64,000 bases of DNA, taken from the NCBI GenBank assembly GCA_007844125.1, contig CM017567.1, positions 34,027,009-34,091,008 of the forward strand, written 5' to 3'. The stretch comes from Sinonovacula constricta (lineage: Eukaryota; Mollusca; Bivalvia; Cardiida; Solecurtidae). The notes below the pieces were generated by a model, which was not told where the DNA came from, ran no database searches, and worked only from the letters and a program-made list of their open reading frames with translations. Below, piece by piece: positions 12,651 through 25,485 of the stretch. The translations under genes and the position numbers were made by a program. Position 1 is the stretch's first letter; each line of letters starts with the position of its first letter.

Positions 12651-13599
12651 ATATATTCTACTAAGAAAACGCAACATCCGATTCACACCATGTTAAAAAG
12701 TACAATCTTATACATAACAAATATATCTATTTAGTTCAAAAGCTCACCAACGTCTTTGCATAGAAGAAATGTATAAGAATAATGTAACTATCCGTTCTGA
12801 AATATCCTCGTTGTACTTATATTTCATCCATTTTGTAATAAAATAAATTTGCTTTTTAATTCCATCTGTCAAACTGTTATATGTCCCTGAAAAAATGTTC
12901 GAACGACTGCCTCCATTTAGATTAGAATAGAGGGACAACCGACATGATTTACTCTTGTTGAGATTTTAAATCTTCTCTATGCAAATCCTTCATAGTGGTG
13001 TACCATAAAATTTGCTTTAAATATATGAACATTCAATCATGAATATAAAATCTCAACAAAATAATCGCTTGTATTATGTTTATGCCATTTTGAAAATGTA
13101 TGCTATATATCAACGGTCGGAATTGTTTTTTAAATCGCGAGTTTTAGGAAATATTTATCAATGAAGGCAATATTCTCAAGTATAGATTTAGCAACACAAC
13201 TGTGAATAATTCATTGAAAAAAAACTAGCATGTTTGGTATCAACTTTGATAGGTTACTTATTCGGAAAACATAGCTGCAGTGAGTGCTGCGGCATTTTGA
13301 GTTGAGTTGTCAATTTGTAATGTTTGGTGTAAATTATCTTATGAATATCTGTAACATTTTTTTACGATGGTATCACCCTACACTTAAAGCCAGTTAATTT
13401 AGCTGTTCGCATAAATACGTGAAATTACATGTTAGCAGCATGTGTCACCGCATGATGTTTAGAAATAATAAATAATTGTTTGTAGCATGATTATGATAGG
13501 TAAATAAGAAAAGCTTCTATCAAAATTTTCACAAATATTTAAATTTTATCTACCAGTAGACAAAGGCAAACAAGGTAAATGCAAATGTGACAAAAACAC
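12651..13599. other. unclassified A+T-rich DNA
   Basis: No gene or named repeat recognised. The last 50 bp have words typical of the R1 middle part and may belong to the R1 copy that follows. Confidence 0.45.
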
Positions 13600-13755
13600 A
13601 GAGACGAGACAAAACACACATAAAGGAAAACCATCAGTTACCGCCTTGGAACGGTCAATCGGCAAAAGGGCCAACTGGGATGCTTAAACCTGGTTTGTGG
13701 AGCGCTCCAACCTCCAACCTCGCACTTCCTGAAGGTTGTTCTAGCAAACAAACAG
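13600..13755 (+). repeat. dispersed repeat family R1, copy c
   Basis: The core 'ccgccttggaacggtcaatc' and the end 'cctcgcacttcctgaagg' match copy a and copy b2. The inverted repeat is present with one change in each arm. It lies just downstream of the 3' end of the Penelope-like relic, which runs on the other strand. Confidence 0.8.
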
Positions 13756-13948
13756 TGTAAATATCATCCCGTCAAAGTGAAACAACTAACAGTAAGCACC
13801 TGCATCGGGAGTTAAAACAGATACAATGAACTTATATACATACATAACAACTAGCAACAAAATAAAATATAAACATATGTACAGTATGTACAGTAGATAA
13901 AAGCCTCGGCAACGTAAAAACAAAAACCGCAAACGAGAGATCAGTTTA

Positions 13949-14010
13949 AAATAAAACAGCCCAAGCGCTGATATATTATAAGAACAAATAAAACAGCCCA
14001 AGCGCTGATA
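13949..14010. repeat. two perfect 25-bp direct repeats, 37-bp period
   Basis: The same 25 bases, containing 'cagcccaagcgctgata', occupy 13949-13973 and 13986-14010. They lie in the presumed 3' untranslated part of the Penelope-like element, 340 bp past the last recognisable coding segment. Confidence 0.85.
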
Positions 14011-14352
14011 AATAACAGGATCAATTTAAATAATGCATATAAAAGTGAAATGTAAAAAATCCGAAAGAAAACAACGAAATTTGAAAACAACCTACCAACA
14101 AAATAAAACGCAGTATTGTTAAAAGCTAAAAGGTTAAAAAAAAACAGTTCATGAACAGCCGAGGATTTATCCGCAGTTGGCATATTATATGTAATCTCAC
14201 GTAAAGGGTATGGAGACTGCTTAAGTTGTCTCACCTATATAGGGCACGACTGGAGAGATGAAGAGACAAGAATTTTTACAGAAACTGTCCAATTATGGCT
14301 TTAAGTCACTGTTTCCATATAGTCTCAACGACCTGTCCGGTCGTCGCGTAAT

Positions 14353-14853
14353 TTAAAAGCAATGCAAGTTCTTGACTGTAAAAGGGTCAATTGCAAGCAA
14401 TGCAGTATAACGAAGGATTCCCGTATTGTAACCGTCTGCAATACATTTCCTGATAAGTTTTGTAAAGTGGTCAGAAAAGTTATTAAAACCCTTAATTTTC
14501 TTTAAATTGTATAAAACATTTCCATAAAATGCAGGATGACTTATGCCTTTCTGCATCAGTGTTTTCATGCGGCTATTATACTTAGAAGAAATTAGAAAAA
14601 AACCATTGCGGTGAAAGAATTTTGAAAACGCCTTTCTTAATTTATGAAAATCTTCTACTGTAGTACAAACTCGTGCAAACCGTGTAAGTTGTGATATGTA
14701 AATACCATAAAAGGTAGCACGAGTTGAATCACAGTCAAGGTATGGATAATTAACAATACTAAAGTTGAAATCATCTTTCTTGTCATAAATTTTGGTAGAG
14801 ACGTTGTCATTGGAAATAGCGATCTCAATGTCTAGAAATGCTGCATTTAAATG
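14353..14853 (-). pseudogene. C-terminal segment of Penelope-like ORF
   Basis: One uninterrupted frame of about 165 codons on the minus strand. It runs from 'AAFLDIEIAIS' through 'STKIYDKKDDFNFSIVNYP', 'YGIYISQLTRFARVC' and 'HKLRKAFSKFF' to 'KGISHPAFYGNVLYNLKK' and a stop at 14353. It is the RT thumb and connecting region of this family, and its integrity contrasts with the broken RT core upstream. The internal Met at 14568 is not a real start. Confidence 0.82.
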
Positions 14854-14859
14854 TCAGTG

Positions 14860-15640
14860 TTTTGCTTTATTAAGGGTAAGTTCTAAAGGTTAAATCAGAT
14901 GGATCATTTGAGAAAAGAAAGGATTATCTATAATAAGAATATCGTCAAGATAGCGTGACGTTAAATTGAAAGCCTCTATAATGTGGCTTTGGTTAGAAGG
15001 GGAGAAAGTTAACATGAAAGCACGTTCAAAGCAGTATAAAAAAATCTGCAATCAATGGTGCACAGTTGGTTCCCATAGGTATACCAATTTCTTGTCTAAA
15101 AAAGTGTCACCGCATTTTATGTAAATATTGTCTAACAGAAAAAGGTAGAGCTTCACAAACATCCGAGCAAGTCCACATAGTAAACTTTTCTAAGAAAGTC
15201 TTGGTCAAAAATGCATTACTTTCATGACATGCAATTTATAGACGTTGCTCTTGAGCAAATGTTTTCTCAAGAAGAGCAATCAAGTTGGTCTTAATTCAAT
15301 CATGAGGTAAAAAAGTACACAGCATAGAGAAATCGTAAGTATTAACAGCAGAGCAATGAAAGTTTAAAGTACGAAACTTGTCTAAGACTTCTGAAGCATT
15401 TTTATAGACCAAAAAATGTTAATTCCTGATTTTTCATACACTTTTTCACATTATTTAGCTACGTGATTGCGAACGGCTGTAAGGCTAGACGTAAGTAGTT
15501 TAGATATGTGAGTGCTAGTTCTAGAGCTGGCATTAGCTATGAATCGTGACTTGTATGGTGTTTTGTGAAGCTTAGGAATCCAGTACAGTGAATGAAGTTT
15601 TTCTTGTTTAGATTCTATTTTGATATTAAAATTATGCAAT
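14860..15640 (-). pseudogene. reverse transcriptase core of Penelope-like ORF
   Basis: The first segment (15451-15639) has 'LYWIPKLHKTPYKSRFIA', the fingers region. Motif A 'YDFS' is at 15326-15337 and carries the first catalytic Asp. In-frame TGA and TAA stops follow at about 15300 and 15240. Motif B, 'RQEIGIPMGTNCAPLIADF', is at 15041-15097. Motif C 'YLDD' with both catalytic Asp residues is at 14941-14952, within 'SRYLDDILIIDN'. All catalytic residues are still readable, but motif B and motif C lie in different frames, and a TAA follows at about 14893. Confidence 0.87.
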
Positions 15641-15737
15641 ATCTGTTTGTGTTTGTCAATGACTGTCTGAAAGTCAAGGTTGTAGCTAGAGTAAGAACTG
15701 GTGGTTGATAACTCAGTACATTACTGTAATATAGTCA

Positions 15738-16420
15738 TCAGACAAAAATTATGTTGCTTGAAGCTTTGTCTGCCTGTACAAATACAAATTTATCGTGAAT
15801 ATTCTGAAAGAACTGTTTTAGATGTTTTAAGCGACAAAAAGATTTCTTAGGTAAACTAGAAAATTGGGAGCGGTAGAATTTAACGCGATTTTTTATTATC
15901 TTAAAAATGGCTTTCTTCCCAGTATTGATTGCTACTGTATCCGTGTTTTCTCTTTTTACACCAGCGATCGGCAAACAGTTTAATTGCATCAGCTATTTCA
16001 TTGCAACAAAGGTCAAAATCTATTTCATCAGGCAGGCGATATTTCGGACCCTTAAAGAGTAGTTTTCCTAATTTATAGTCATCGACGATGTTTAAATCCC
16101 CAGTAATGATATGGCCAGAAGGTTAATAACAGAAAGGTGAAGTTGAACAGTTACAAGAATCTTGAGAAGAATCTTTTAGGTTAAGGTCTGCTACAGTCTG
16201 GTTGTAATTAAAAATAATACCTCTCATGGGTTTTTTGTACTTATAACAAATCATTGGGTTTTCTTTGTTTTCGAAGTAACTGGGGATTTTATTGAATATA
16301 TTGTTGTCCCGAAAGATACTAGGTAAGTCGATAAAGTCAATCCGTTTATTAATGTATTTGATTTTCATGAAATGTCGTTTGTGTTGAGACTGTTTATCAA
16401 TATGAGGTCTTAAAGCATGG
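15738..16420 (-). pseudogene. N-terminal part of Penelope-like ORF
   Basis: The frame is open upstream of the first Met at 16368 and includes 'HIDKQSQHKRHF'. It continues through a Cys-rich stretch ('DSCNCSTSPFCY'), meets a TAA at about 16120-16125, then resumes in the same frame with 'PSGHIITGDLNIV' and 'FKGPKYRLPDEI'. A frameshift near 15960 leads into the 15738-15989 segment ending 'FVQADKASSNIIFV'. The run of conserved words on both sides of the breaks shows a single ancestral reading frame. The true start codon cannot be fixed. Confidence 0.8.
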
Positions 16421-18029
16421 GTCTAAAACATGGCGTGCCTAAGCGGAATGAATTCTTAATAATCCAAAACCTGTTTGCTTTTTATAAAAAATGTAGACGT
16501 TTGCTATTACACGTCTTTTATATTAAGCAAAGTGTCATGTATACAAAACTTATTGTGAAGGAAGGCCTATGTCTTGGTAGAGCTAATGGCGCACCGAAAT
16601 TTTGGTGGAACCCCCCGCTCTCACCTAAAGGTTCGCGACCTAACCTTGATACGCACCCTCGCGAAAAGGGTAAACGGGTAACTGCTCGGCCACGTGCACA
16701 TCCACCCCCCCCCCCCTCTACGTTCATCCTAGATTAATTAATACATGCCAAAGATGTAGTTTAAATTGAATCACACTTGCCTTGCCATTGCACCAGATGT
16801 GTCTTGGCCCAGTCCCTACGGCATTCTCCCGATGTCACAAAGCCGACTTCAATAGAGGACTCGGCATTCTGAATCTCATAACGGCATTGCAAACCAAATG
16901 AGTGGCAAAGATGCATTACCTGGAAGTTGTTTTCACGTTATTTACGAAATGTTTAATAATGAGCAAATATTCGGTGTCAGTTTACATAACTGTTTCTTTC
17001 TTGACTGTTTGCAAAAAAGACATGAATAAACTATAAAGATATGCATCTCATGTAATGTCAGTTTGCAGATGTTTAAAACGTCATAGACGTGACATTTCTG
17101 TCATAACAAATATCATGTTTTAATTTTGTTTATTTTATTTAACATTTTGATTGCTCTTTATATTTATTGTTCGGTAATGCAAAGAATTGTTATAAAAATG
17201 CAACAAGCACGATCTCAGGGATGTGTACGATTTTTTTATATCTTATCTACTAGATATCGACGTTGTTTCTATCAGGATGAGGGTCTATACAATCTTCAAT
17301 TCAAACTCTTGAACTAAAGCAATCCAATAGAGGGTGATAATGTAATATCAAAAGCACACTGACTTGTGTTTAGAGAAAATACATTTACTTATGCACATCT
17401 ATGCGTTGTGTTAAACTGAAAAGCATTTCTGGCTCGTTAGTTCAATCTCACGATTATGGCTATCTCCTTTGCTTTGGTAATTATGAGTTCACTAGTCTAA
17501 ATGACAAGGCTGTAACCTGTACATTTCCAAGCATGCCATTAACTGCCTGTTCCAAAATACTGGCAGATATTGCAATATCTATCTAACCAAAGAGGGTATC
17601 TAGGCAAGCAGCGTTGAATAACAAAGCAAGCCGCACTATACACATACGCAGATATTAGCCAACAACTCAAACTATCTTTATAGGTCTACAGCTAACAATG
17701 TAAACTATCGTCACGGGTTTGGTGTCACCGATTTTGGTCTCGAAGAACAGGTAATCAATAAAACGTATTTCGATCGTGCTAAGGAACTATTTTATATTTA
17801 ACAAAGGACCCATCTAACAGCAAATTGATGGCAAACACTTTATTTGCGATTTTGTTAACTTACGCAACAAGAAAGATAAAAAATTCTATTTTTAAAATAT
17901 CTTACTTTATAGGTCAATAAGTCCCAACCCTTACTGGAAGATAGACATATGTATCTATAGTAGGCTAGCATTATAATGCGGACACAATGCATGTAATACG
18001 CTATACGTTATGTTCCTGTAAAGAGAAAC
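16421..18029. other. unclassified DNA upstream of the Penelope-like ORF
   Basis: The first few hundred bases may include the element's 5' region. A locally G+C-rich patch at 16580-16730, ending in a C10-type run, is open on both strands (106 codons plus, 69 codons minus) but has no recognisable domain. The rest is A+T-rich with only chance-length open frames (17126-17317, 17401-17586). Confidence 0.45.

Positions 18030-18095
<66 letters not shown>
18030..18095. repeat. (AT)n dinucleotide microsatellite
   Basis: An uninterrupted TA run of over 60 bp, preceded by a few CATATA variants. A poly-C run near 18160-18170 follows after unique sequence. Confidence 0.96.
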
Positions 18096-18098
<3 letters not shown>

Positions 18099-20157
18099 AT
18101 ATTCTAAAGCAATCTTCAAATATAACGTCTAAAAAAGTGCAGTTAGAATACCTACGACGCCCCCCCCCCCTCCCCGCAATGTGTATTTCGGGAAATTATT
18201 AATTAAGTTTTAGACATATGCACATTGTGAACATCATTAGCTTTTAAGCGTAGGTAGACAACACGATGAGGTTGTAAGGAGCAAGCACATTTTCTAATGC
18301 AATATATTCTTCAGATGCTATTGACAACAAACGAACGTTTAATATATAAACTGACTTACTCGCTTGACTTAAATTGTAAGTATCATGACTTGACAATTTT
18401 ATATCTTATAATTGTTAACGGTTCATTTGGCTAAGCTGTTGTTTTTGTTGCATAAGATAAACCTAACCCTACAATGCAATTAATGATATTCAATGTAAAT
18501 TCTGCTCCCAGACAAGAATAATGTGAAATAATTTTCTGTTGCCAGTACCAAGGACGTTGTACGCGCATAAAAAACAACGGCTAGACAGTAATACCTTGAA
18601 ATATTTACTGTTCATTTATTTTCTTATAAAGAATTACAATTGCATAAGGCGTCATTAAAAACGGGAATTCAGATATCAAACTAGCAATTCCACAGTGTAA
18701 AAGTATACAGGTAAGCCCTTCCAGTCGCCAGACCTTAATTAGTGAAAATACCTGCACTTCATCAAAGTCACACAAAAAACAAATTAATAGTCTCCAATCT
18801 AGTTAAGGAACGGTATGAATAAAATCTGCACTAAAACACGTTAGTAACGAAGCGTTGTTGTGTACACATGTATCAAAAACGTATTTTTTTTAAACTACAC
18901 GATTTAGAAAAAAGATAATTTGAAAATAAAATGAAACACATGAATATTCTGTACTTTTACCCTATTTAGGTGGGATTTTGATATGTTTTTGTGAACATGT
19001 TTTATTTTTGTTTGCCGTATTTTCTTTTCATTTGTTTTTCAAAACGAAAGTTTTGCTAAAAAAATTACGTTTGGTTGATATGAGTCGTGAATGTGCTATT
19101 CTCACAATATAATTGGCATATAAGGGATAAAAAAGTGAAACAATTTCTGACAAGCAATAACGCCAAACAGACAAAAAAGAAAAACAAAACCGTCTGGATA
19201 GGATCAGTGCGTAATAAATTTCAAAATGGCTAATTAATGGAATGAGCGAATCAGAAATACATGTAACGAATAGGCCGATGAAGATGGGAATATGTAGTAT
19301 ATAATTCCCAGCTTTGAACTTGTGATGATTTCTATACATCATACCCGTTTTAAACATTTTACTCTTGAGATTCCACCATTAAGATTGATTTGTAATTTTG
19401 GAGTATATTACATCCTTTGCGAAAAATAAACATAAATATGGATTAGTTCAGTCGTATGATAAATTACAGTACAAAATTGAATTTCATTATTTCTTTAAAT
19501 GCATTCATTTCAAACTATAAAGCAATAACATTATTTTAGTACATATATCAGGAAATATATTGCGTTTTATTAATGTAAATTCATTAAAGTTTAATACGAT
19601 TAAAATATAGATTTTAGGCATCCTCAAGCAGGGGAAACGTTCGTGTTTATTTGGTTATTTAATTAGTTCGAGCTAATACCTGTATAGGTAATACTTAGCA
19701 ATAATGAGGATGATAAATGGAAAATATACAAAGCGTAAATGCTTATTTATAAAACATTTCTGACAACTAATTTGTGTTTATATATACAACACTGGCAATA
19801 AAATTGGTTACTAACACTAAATAGACATATGTATGTCTACGTAATATATTCCAATCATAGTTTCATTTTTTAATATTGCAATAATCTAACTTCTTCATAC
19901 GCCAAAGACAAAATTAGAAGAAAAACAAAAACTTTAATCGTATATACGAGGACAAAAATTTAAACTGTACTGGCAATGTAAGTGATCAAACTTAACTGTG
20001 CAATTCTATTAATGACTATACTTTGTGGTATGTTACCATCAGTAAACTTCATACACTTTGCGAGTGCCCCTGATGTTGAAGAATGTCGAAGAATTAGGCA
20101 TGTTCAGTCGTCTTACCGTAACATTGTCGGAAGCATATCTCATAACCCGTACCACAT
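18096..20157. other. unclassified A+T-rich interval
   Basis: A 109-codon minus-strand open frame at 19028-19357 is rich in Phe, Ile, Leu and Tyr and could pass as a membrane protein. A+T-rich chance frames look the same, and I see no flanking splice or family evidence. Nothing else is recognised. Confidence 0.45.
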
Positions 20158-20422
20158 CAAGTTTTCGAAATTTAGTTTAAACCTTTTTATTTATAGTCGA
20201 TTGGGAAACAAGTTCTTTTAACATATTAATCCCTCTCGACTGTCCACTTCCTGAGTAGAACCAGTACTTAGGTACTGAATACCTGGATAAATGTGCAGTA
20301 AATAGTCTTGCTCAAGGACTAACATCACGAGGTCAGTTTCGGGGTTCGAAGCCGGGACCCTCCGATCCGGAGTCCAACGTCTTAACCACTAGATCACGAA
20401 CTCTCACAAGTTTTCAAAATTT
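20158..20422 (-). mobile_element. tRNA-derived SINE with 16-bp target-site duplication
   Basis: Read on the minus strand from 20406, the element opens with a tRNA-like head. An A-box-like word 'tctagtggttaagacg' and a B box 'gcttcgaacccc' form an internal Pol III promoter. A non-tRNA body containing 'gtccttgagcaagac' follows, and it ends near 20174. Flanking copies of a 16-bp word ('caagttttcgaaattt' at 20158-20173 and 'caagttttcaaaattt' at 20407-20422) differ at one base and are the target-site duplication. The insert itself is 233 bp. The body word is shared by many metazoan tRNA-SINEs. It is probably not intact enough to judge activity. Confidence 0.9.
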
Positions 20423-21269
20423 GAGGTTGAATGTACATCTTTCTTGATTAGTAAAAATGAAGGATACAAAAACTAATTTATTTTCATTTCTATTGATTTT
20501 CTAACCAGAAATACTATGGACAGTTTTCTTCTTTTTGCTTCTGCAGTCAACAGAAAAAAACACCTTTAAATTTGTTGTTTATCGGGCTAAATTACTAGGT
20601 ACATCATTAAACGGAAAAGTATTAAATTAACCAGTTCCACCAGGTCATGGTTTTACCTAATAGACTATATTTAATATTCCTCAAGAAAATTTGAACGGAT
20701 CTCTGATAAGACCGTTTGAGAGCGCATTTCCTCAGCCAAAGTTAATAAGTAAAATCACGTGCCATATATTGGTAGACACACATATCACCTGTCACGTTTT
20801 GCCATACAACACTTAACGCTTCTTTCTCAGCAAGCATGTGACCACTCCGGAATTTGCCCTTGCTTACATTGATGAAGTTTGTTTCTTCAAAATGTGTTCC
20901 ATGTAACTCAATGCGCATGTTTATGACGATTGTGACGTTAAAATCAATCCAACAGATCGCTATGTAAATGACGATATATTGCTGGCGTAATACAACCGTC
21001 CTTACACATTATCTAAGATGTGCATTTTAATATTAGAGTTTGAATCATGCTTGACATCTCTTGTAAAATAGAAAGTGATAGAAATTGATCTCGCCGCATT
21101 TCCCCCAGATCATTCCCATACCATGAATATATCCTGATATGGTTGACTAAGCTCAAATTCTATTTTGGTATTTTGTTTGCCAACCATAAACTTTAAAATT
21201 CCGTTGTATGTGTTAAGACATCGGCCGTTCAGAAGAAAAACATTATTTCTAAGATACTTCACTTTTTTT
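20423..21269. other. unclassified DNA left of duplicated unit 1
   Basis: No recognised feature. I could not extend the unit 1/unit 2 similarity into this stretch. Confidence 0.45.
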
Positions 21270-22114
21270 TGCAATTATCGGGTTTGTAATGCTACTGGTA
21301 CTGATATATACAAATCTCATCGACGTGAATTATAACGTTTTTACAAAGGAACATTAAATAGTATATTTAAAAATGATACTTAAAATCACCTATTTGTCTG
21401 CCCACATAGCGCAAATGCAATTTGGTTTAATAATTATATATATATATTCTAACGCATGTTTCTAGATACAATAACTTTGCTGATTTTATTTATATTTAGA
21501 TCACACAACTCACACAATTCTAGTACATTACAGTGTCACAAAAATGTATATGTTGTTATTGGCAGAATCTCACAAAACGCCTGCAGCAAAATCCTTTCAA
21601 AGCGACATCAATAACAATAGTGTACGTTACGATGTGTTTGCCCTTGATGTTTGTAAAACATGACTTGGTATAGTAAGTGCATTGTGCACTTTTATGCGCA
21701 AAATAATAGGTAGTTGTGAAGTAATAAAGTTGTACAAATGACTCGTAAACATACACATTTACCAATAGGCGTCTTTTGCGTTTCTCTTCAATCTGTTTAT
21801 TTAAATACCTCATATCCATTCACAGGCCATATACTATAAAAATGCTTATTGCAGGAAGCTAAAAATTCGTGATATCCACTCTTGAATAGTATGTGATGGT
21901 TAAATATGACTCTTCCCTTGTCTCTCGTATTTTTTCTCGTATATTTATATAAAATTATTTTTTCCTATTTTCCTATAGGTTATATAGGCAAAAGGTGTTT
22001 TGTGAAAATGTGAGTGATCTTTAATTTGTAGCATTGATCAAATATTTTCAATCTAAAAATGGAAATAGGGAAGGACATATAAGCCATTGTCGCACGTGCA
22101 TGTTTCGCTAAGCT

Positions 22115-22355
22115 GTATGCCGAAAAGGTAAAACCGGTTAATAGTATGAAATTGGCTTGTCACAGAAAGATTATGTTATTAATTACAAATGCGGTATGCC
22201 AAATTGCTAAAAACTCGGTTGATACTCTAGAACTTGCGTGTCACAGAAAGATTATGTTATTGATTATACAATAATGTATGTCGAATAGCTAAGATTCGGT
22301 TTATCCTCTACAATTTGCTTGTCACAAAAAGTTTCTGTTATAAATAAACAATACG
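22115..22355 (+). repeat. minisatellite in unit 1, three copies of a ~80-bp unit
   Basis: Units start at 22115, 22194 and 22276, with periods of 79 and 82 bp. Each contains 'gtatg', a 'cggtt' word, 'cttg' plus 'gtcaca', and 'tatgttat'. It is the counterpart of the four-copy, exactly 81-bp array in unit 2. Confidence 0.85.
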
Positions 22356-23283
22356 ATTAAACAAAAATAATTTATATTAAACATAGTAGTATTTTATTAT
22401 ACTTAGGAATACAAACTCTCCTTCGGATGATTAGGTCCCCTGGCTCGAGTGTGAACTCATTTAAACCACAGCTTTAAGAATATCGAAACCCACCTCCATG
22501 TTTTCACAGATCCGTGATTGAAAACAATTACGCCTACATCAGCTTAGCTAACTGGCGATCTAAATGCAAGAAACAATGCATAGGCATTTCCATTGTCGTC
22601 TTAAAAAGACGGACATTTGTTTTATGTCAAGTAGAATATTGTTTACGGTATAACAGTAGTCGACCGCTGCAAAACAATTTTACTGATGTTACGACACTTC
22701 AGATTCTACGATTGAATTTTTGGCCGGTCCGATGGACATTCGTTGTATCGTAATTGGACTGCATTTGCTTCATATTCTCCGACACATCAGCAACTTTAAT
22801 ATTGTTAAAATGATAATAAACATAATCTGGAAGATGGTAAAATGATGACTCTCTGGTGTTTTAAATAAAGATTTATAATTTCAACTGATATAATCCATGT
22901 CGTTTTTGTAATTAAGGACAATTCTGAACGAAAACAGCACAATTGCTGCAAACTACCAAAGGTATATGAAGCTTGGCATAGTTGTGTAATACAATGCTAT
23001 ATAATAAATATTACACACAATGCTGTGTATATTGCGTAGATGCATTTAAGTGAAATGATAATTGAATTGTAAATCATGTTCTTATCATGTGATCTTCATT
23101 TCAAACTTTAAAAATGAAAAAGCGGAGTCAATTGATATTGTTTTATATTTAGCAGTCCGTTATACATGCTTAACAAGGACCAATAAAAAGGGAAGGGTGG
23201 TTGTTAATTATCTTATTTCAACAGACATTAACCTCACCAAAGACCTGTATATCATTGACGTCTGTCGCTACCAGGCGGTAAGT

Positions 23284-23338
23284 GTTTTGTTGTTTTGTTG
23301 TTTTGTTGTTTTTGTTTTTTGTTGTTGTTGTTTTTTGT
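23284..23338. repeat. GTTTT/GTT strand-biased tract specific to unit 1
   Basis: A run built from G with T2-T5 on the plus strand. The matching position in unit 2 (about 32535-32570) has only ordinary sequence, so this expansion followed the duplication. It creates the Val/Phe/Cys-rich tail of a 138-codon open frame at 23062-23478, which is not preserved in unit 2. Confidence 0.85.
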
Positions 23339-25379
23339 ATGTCCTATATTATGACCTAAGGTTTAGTCTTATTGTATTTACACACCAAACATATAACTCC
23401 AGGACAATGGAAAAATGTCGGCGATTAGATCATCACTATGTTCAAATGTATGAAATAAGCAATAACGATATAAGATGACCGTATGCCAATAAAACATCCC
23501 ATATAATAAAAATAAATAAAAGGATTGTATGGAAAAAATTGGTCTACTTTACAAAATACGTTATATGGTAGATAGTGCATGTGTATATAAGCACGTTGCT
23601 AAGACGAAAGTAATAAAAGTGTTCCTTCTTAAAATTGTATTAATTTCTCAAGACGTACAATGTGGTGATCGTGTCGTAGACGTAATTGTCTGGATACCTA
23701 CGTTTGGTGATCAATGCGTAATGATTTAAATTCGATTACTAGTCGACACAGCATCACAACACCAAGGCAAGAAGGAACTTATAGAGATGCACATCGATCT
23801 TGAAATTCTAACAGCTATAATAGATTCTAAGTTTTTGACAATCCATTTTTTTCTCTAGATATTCGCCTACAATAAAGACAAATTCATGGCATGATAAAAC
23901 ATAAGCAATGGATTGCCACGTCATGATGTTGTCTTCAAGATAAAAATATTATGCCATAATTTGTATGTACCGTATACAAATGATGTTTTATGCGCGAAGT
24001 AACAAATAATCGTGAAATTAGTCTACACATAAATGATTGTATATATTGTTTTCAACAGATGGTGTTAAAACAAGACATAAAGCAGCTGGATGTGCCATAA
24101 TCGCCCACTACTGTTTAGTGTTTAGTAAACCAAGAAAAATAAAACAGATATTTAGTTCATGAAATACCATTTATTCGTCAAAATCGAACCTACGTGTTAT
24201 GTTTTTTTATATTGAACCTGTGTATTGTGGTTATTTATAATACAACAATTTTTTGCAATGTGCAAAACATTTTTCTTATCATTTAACTTTAATTTTCCTT
24301 ACAGACGAAAACACGCAATTATTTTCATCAGCAATCAAAAGGTAAATAGTCGTTTCTCTGCAACAGATTGTCTGGGATTTCAACATTTAGGGTCAAACAT
24401 TTCCGTTTATATTTTACCATATTGTTAAAATATAATCCTATCGTTATCTTTAAAATACAAATTTGAGGCAGCGGCAAATCTATATCATTTAACGTTATCG
24501 CAATTGAATTTCTTCTTCATTTATATTAAAGTAAAATGATTTATTTATACGCTGAAGCTGGAAATGTGTTTATATGTATTTATTTTAGTTTGTTGTTTGT
24601 TTGTTTGTGTTTTGTTAATGTTATTAGAAGAAACATAGCTATAAAATCAAACAAAGCTTACACATGCACCTCCATATAAATGATTGTGATCAAATTAATA
24701 TTAGCATGTAAATTATCATGGCTAAACATACTATGTAGAAATTATAAATTAACAACACATTCGAGCGACATACTTATTGTGTTACTCTAAATAACAATGG
24801 ACAATTTCAGTTCACTAAAACTACATTCGTATAAATCATTGCCTAACCAACATTTAATCTAGTTATAGTATGTGACAGATCAAAAGAAATCAATGTCGAT
24901 TATGGAATAATTATTCACCTGTGTTGTGTACCAAAGAAGTATATTTAAAGTACTTATAATAGTGACACTGTCGAAAATATTGCATCGTGATAAACGCATT
25001 GCTTTAGATTTACAACACTGCTCTAGGAGACAAAGATTTTATCCTAGAGCACTGTTTGATTCTAGAAATACAAAAGTTATTTCAGTGGTAATATAAAGGG
25101 TTGTTTGTGGTCAGATGTCAAATTGATTGCGGACATTTAACACGCAAAGAAACATGTGAAATGTGTACGTTTTTATCATTACAGGCAAACGTTCTCATTT
25201 CTACGAATTCTCGCAAATTGTCAAGTTAAATGAAGGTTTCCAAACGGTGTACATATGTGGAAAATCTTTTTTTAATATTTCATTGGAACACCTTTGCTTG
25301 ACCCTGTCTTTATTTAGGCATCATTTCAAAGCCTTTTACAGGTTTAATCAAGTTTGTTTCGCTCATTTTTATTATAGTT

Positions 25380-25485
25380 ATTTTGTTGTTGTTGTTGTTG
25401 ATTTTGTTTTTTGTTGTTTTTTGTGTTTTTGTTTGCGGTTGTTTCGTTTTGTTTTGATTTGATTTTATTATTGTTTTGTTGCTGC
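25380..25485. repeat. G/T-only tract shared with unit 2
   Basis: About 100 bp made almost only of G and T on the plus strand. Unit 2 has a similar tract at 34350-34460, so at least a seed was present before duplication. Confidence 0.8.

Larger units (their letters stand above)
14353..16420 (-). mobile_element. Penelope-like retroelement, decayed coding region
   Basis: Read on the minus strand from 16420 to 14353, the pieces join into one long reverse-transcriptase polyprotein broken by at least six stops or frameshifts. In order they give an N-terminal segment with a Cys-rich patch and 'HIITGDLNIV', then 'FVQADKASSNIIF', the RT opening 'LYWIPKLHKTPYKSRFIA', motif A 'TYDFS', motif B 'GIPMGTNCAPLIADF', and motif C 'RYLDDIL'. 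A long C-terminal region with 'YPYLD', 'YGIYISQLTRFAR' and 'HPAFYG' follows. This arrangement and the style of the RT motifs fit Penelope-like elements as I know them from aquatic invertebrates. I see no GIY-YIG nuclease motif after the RT; it may be absent in this lineage, decayed, or outside the fragment. The element is non-functional. Confidence 0.85.

Noticed and set aside
16518..16737. Short G+C-rich gene between the Penelope-like relic and unique DNA
   Set aside because: It is open on both strands, which points to composition rather than coding, and shows no domain.
23062..23478. 138-codon plus-strand frame, possibly an exon
   Set aside because: The matching segment of unit 2 (about 32330-32640) has stops and indels in this frame, and its hydrophobic tail is a G/T tract.
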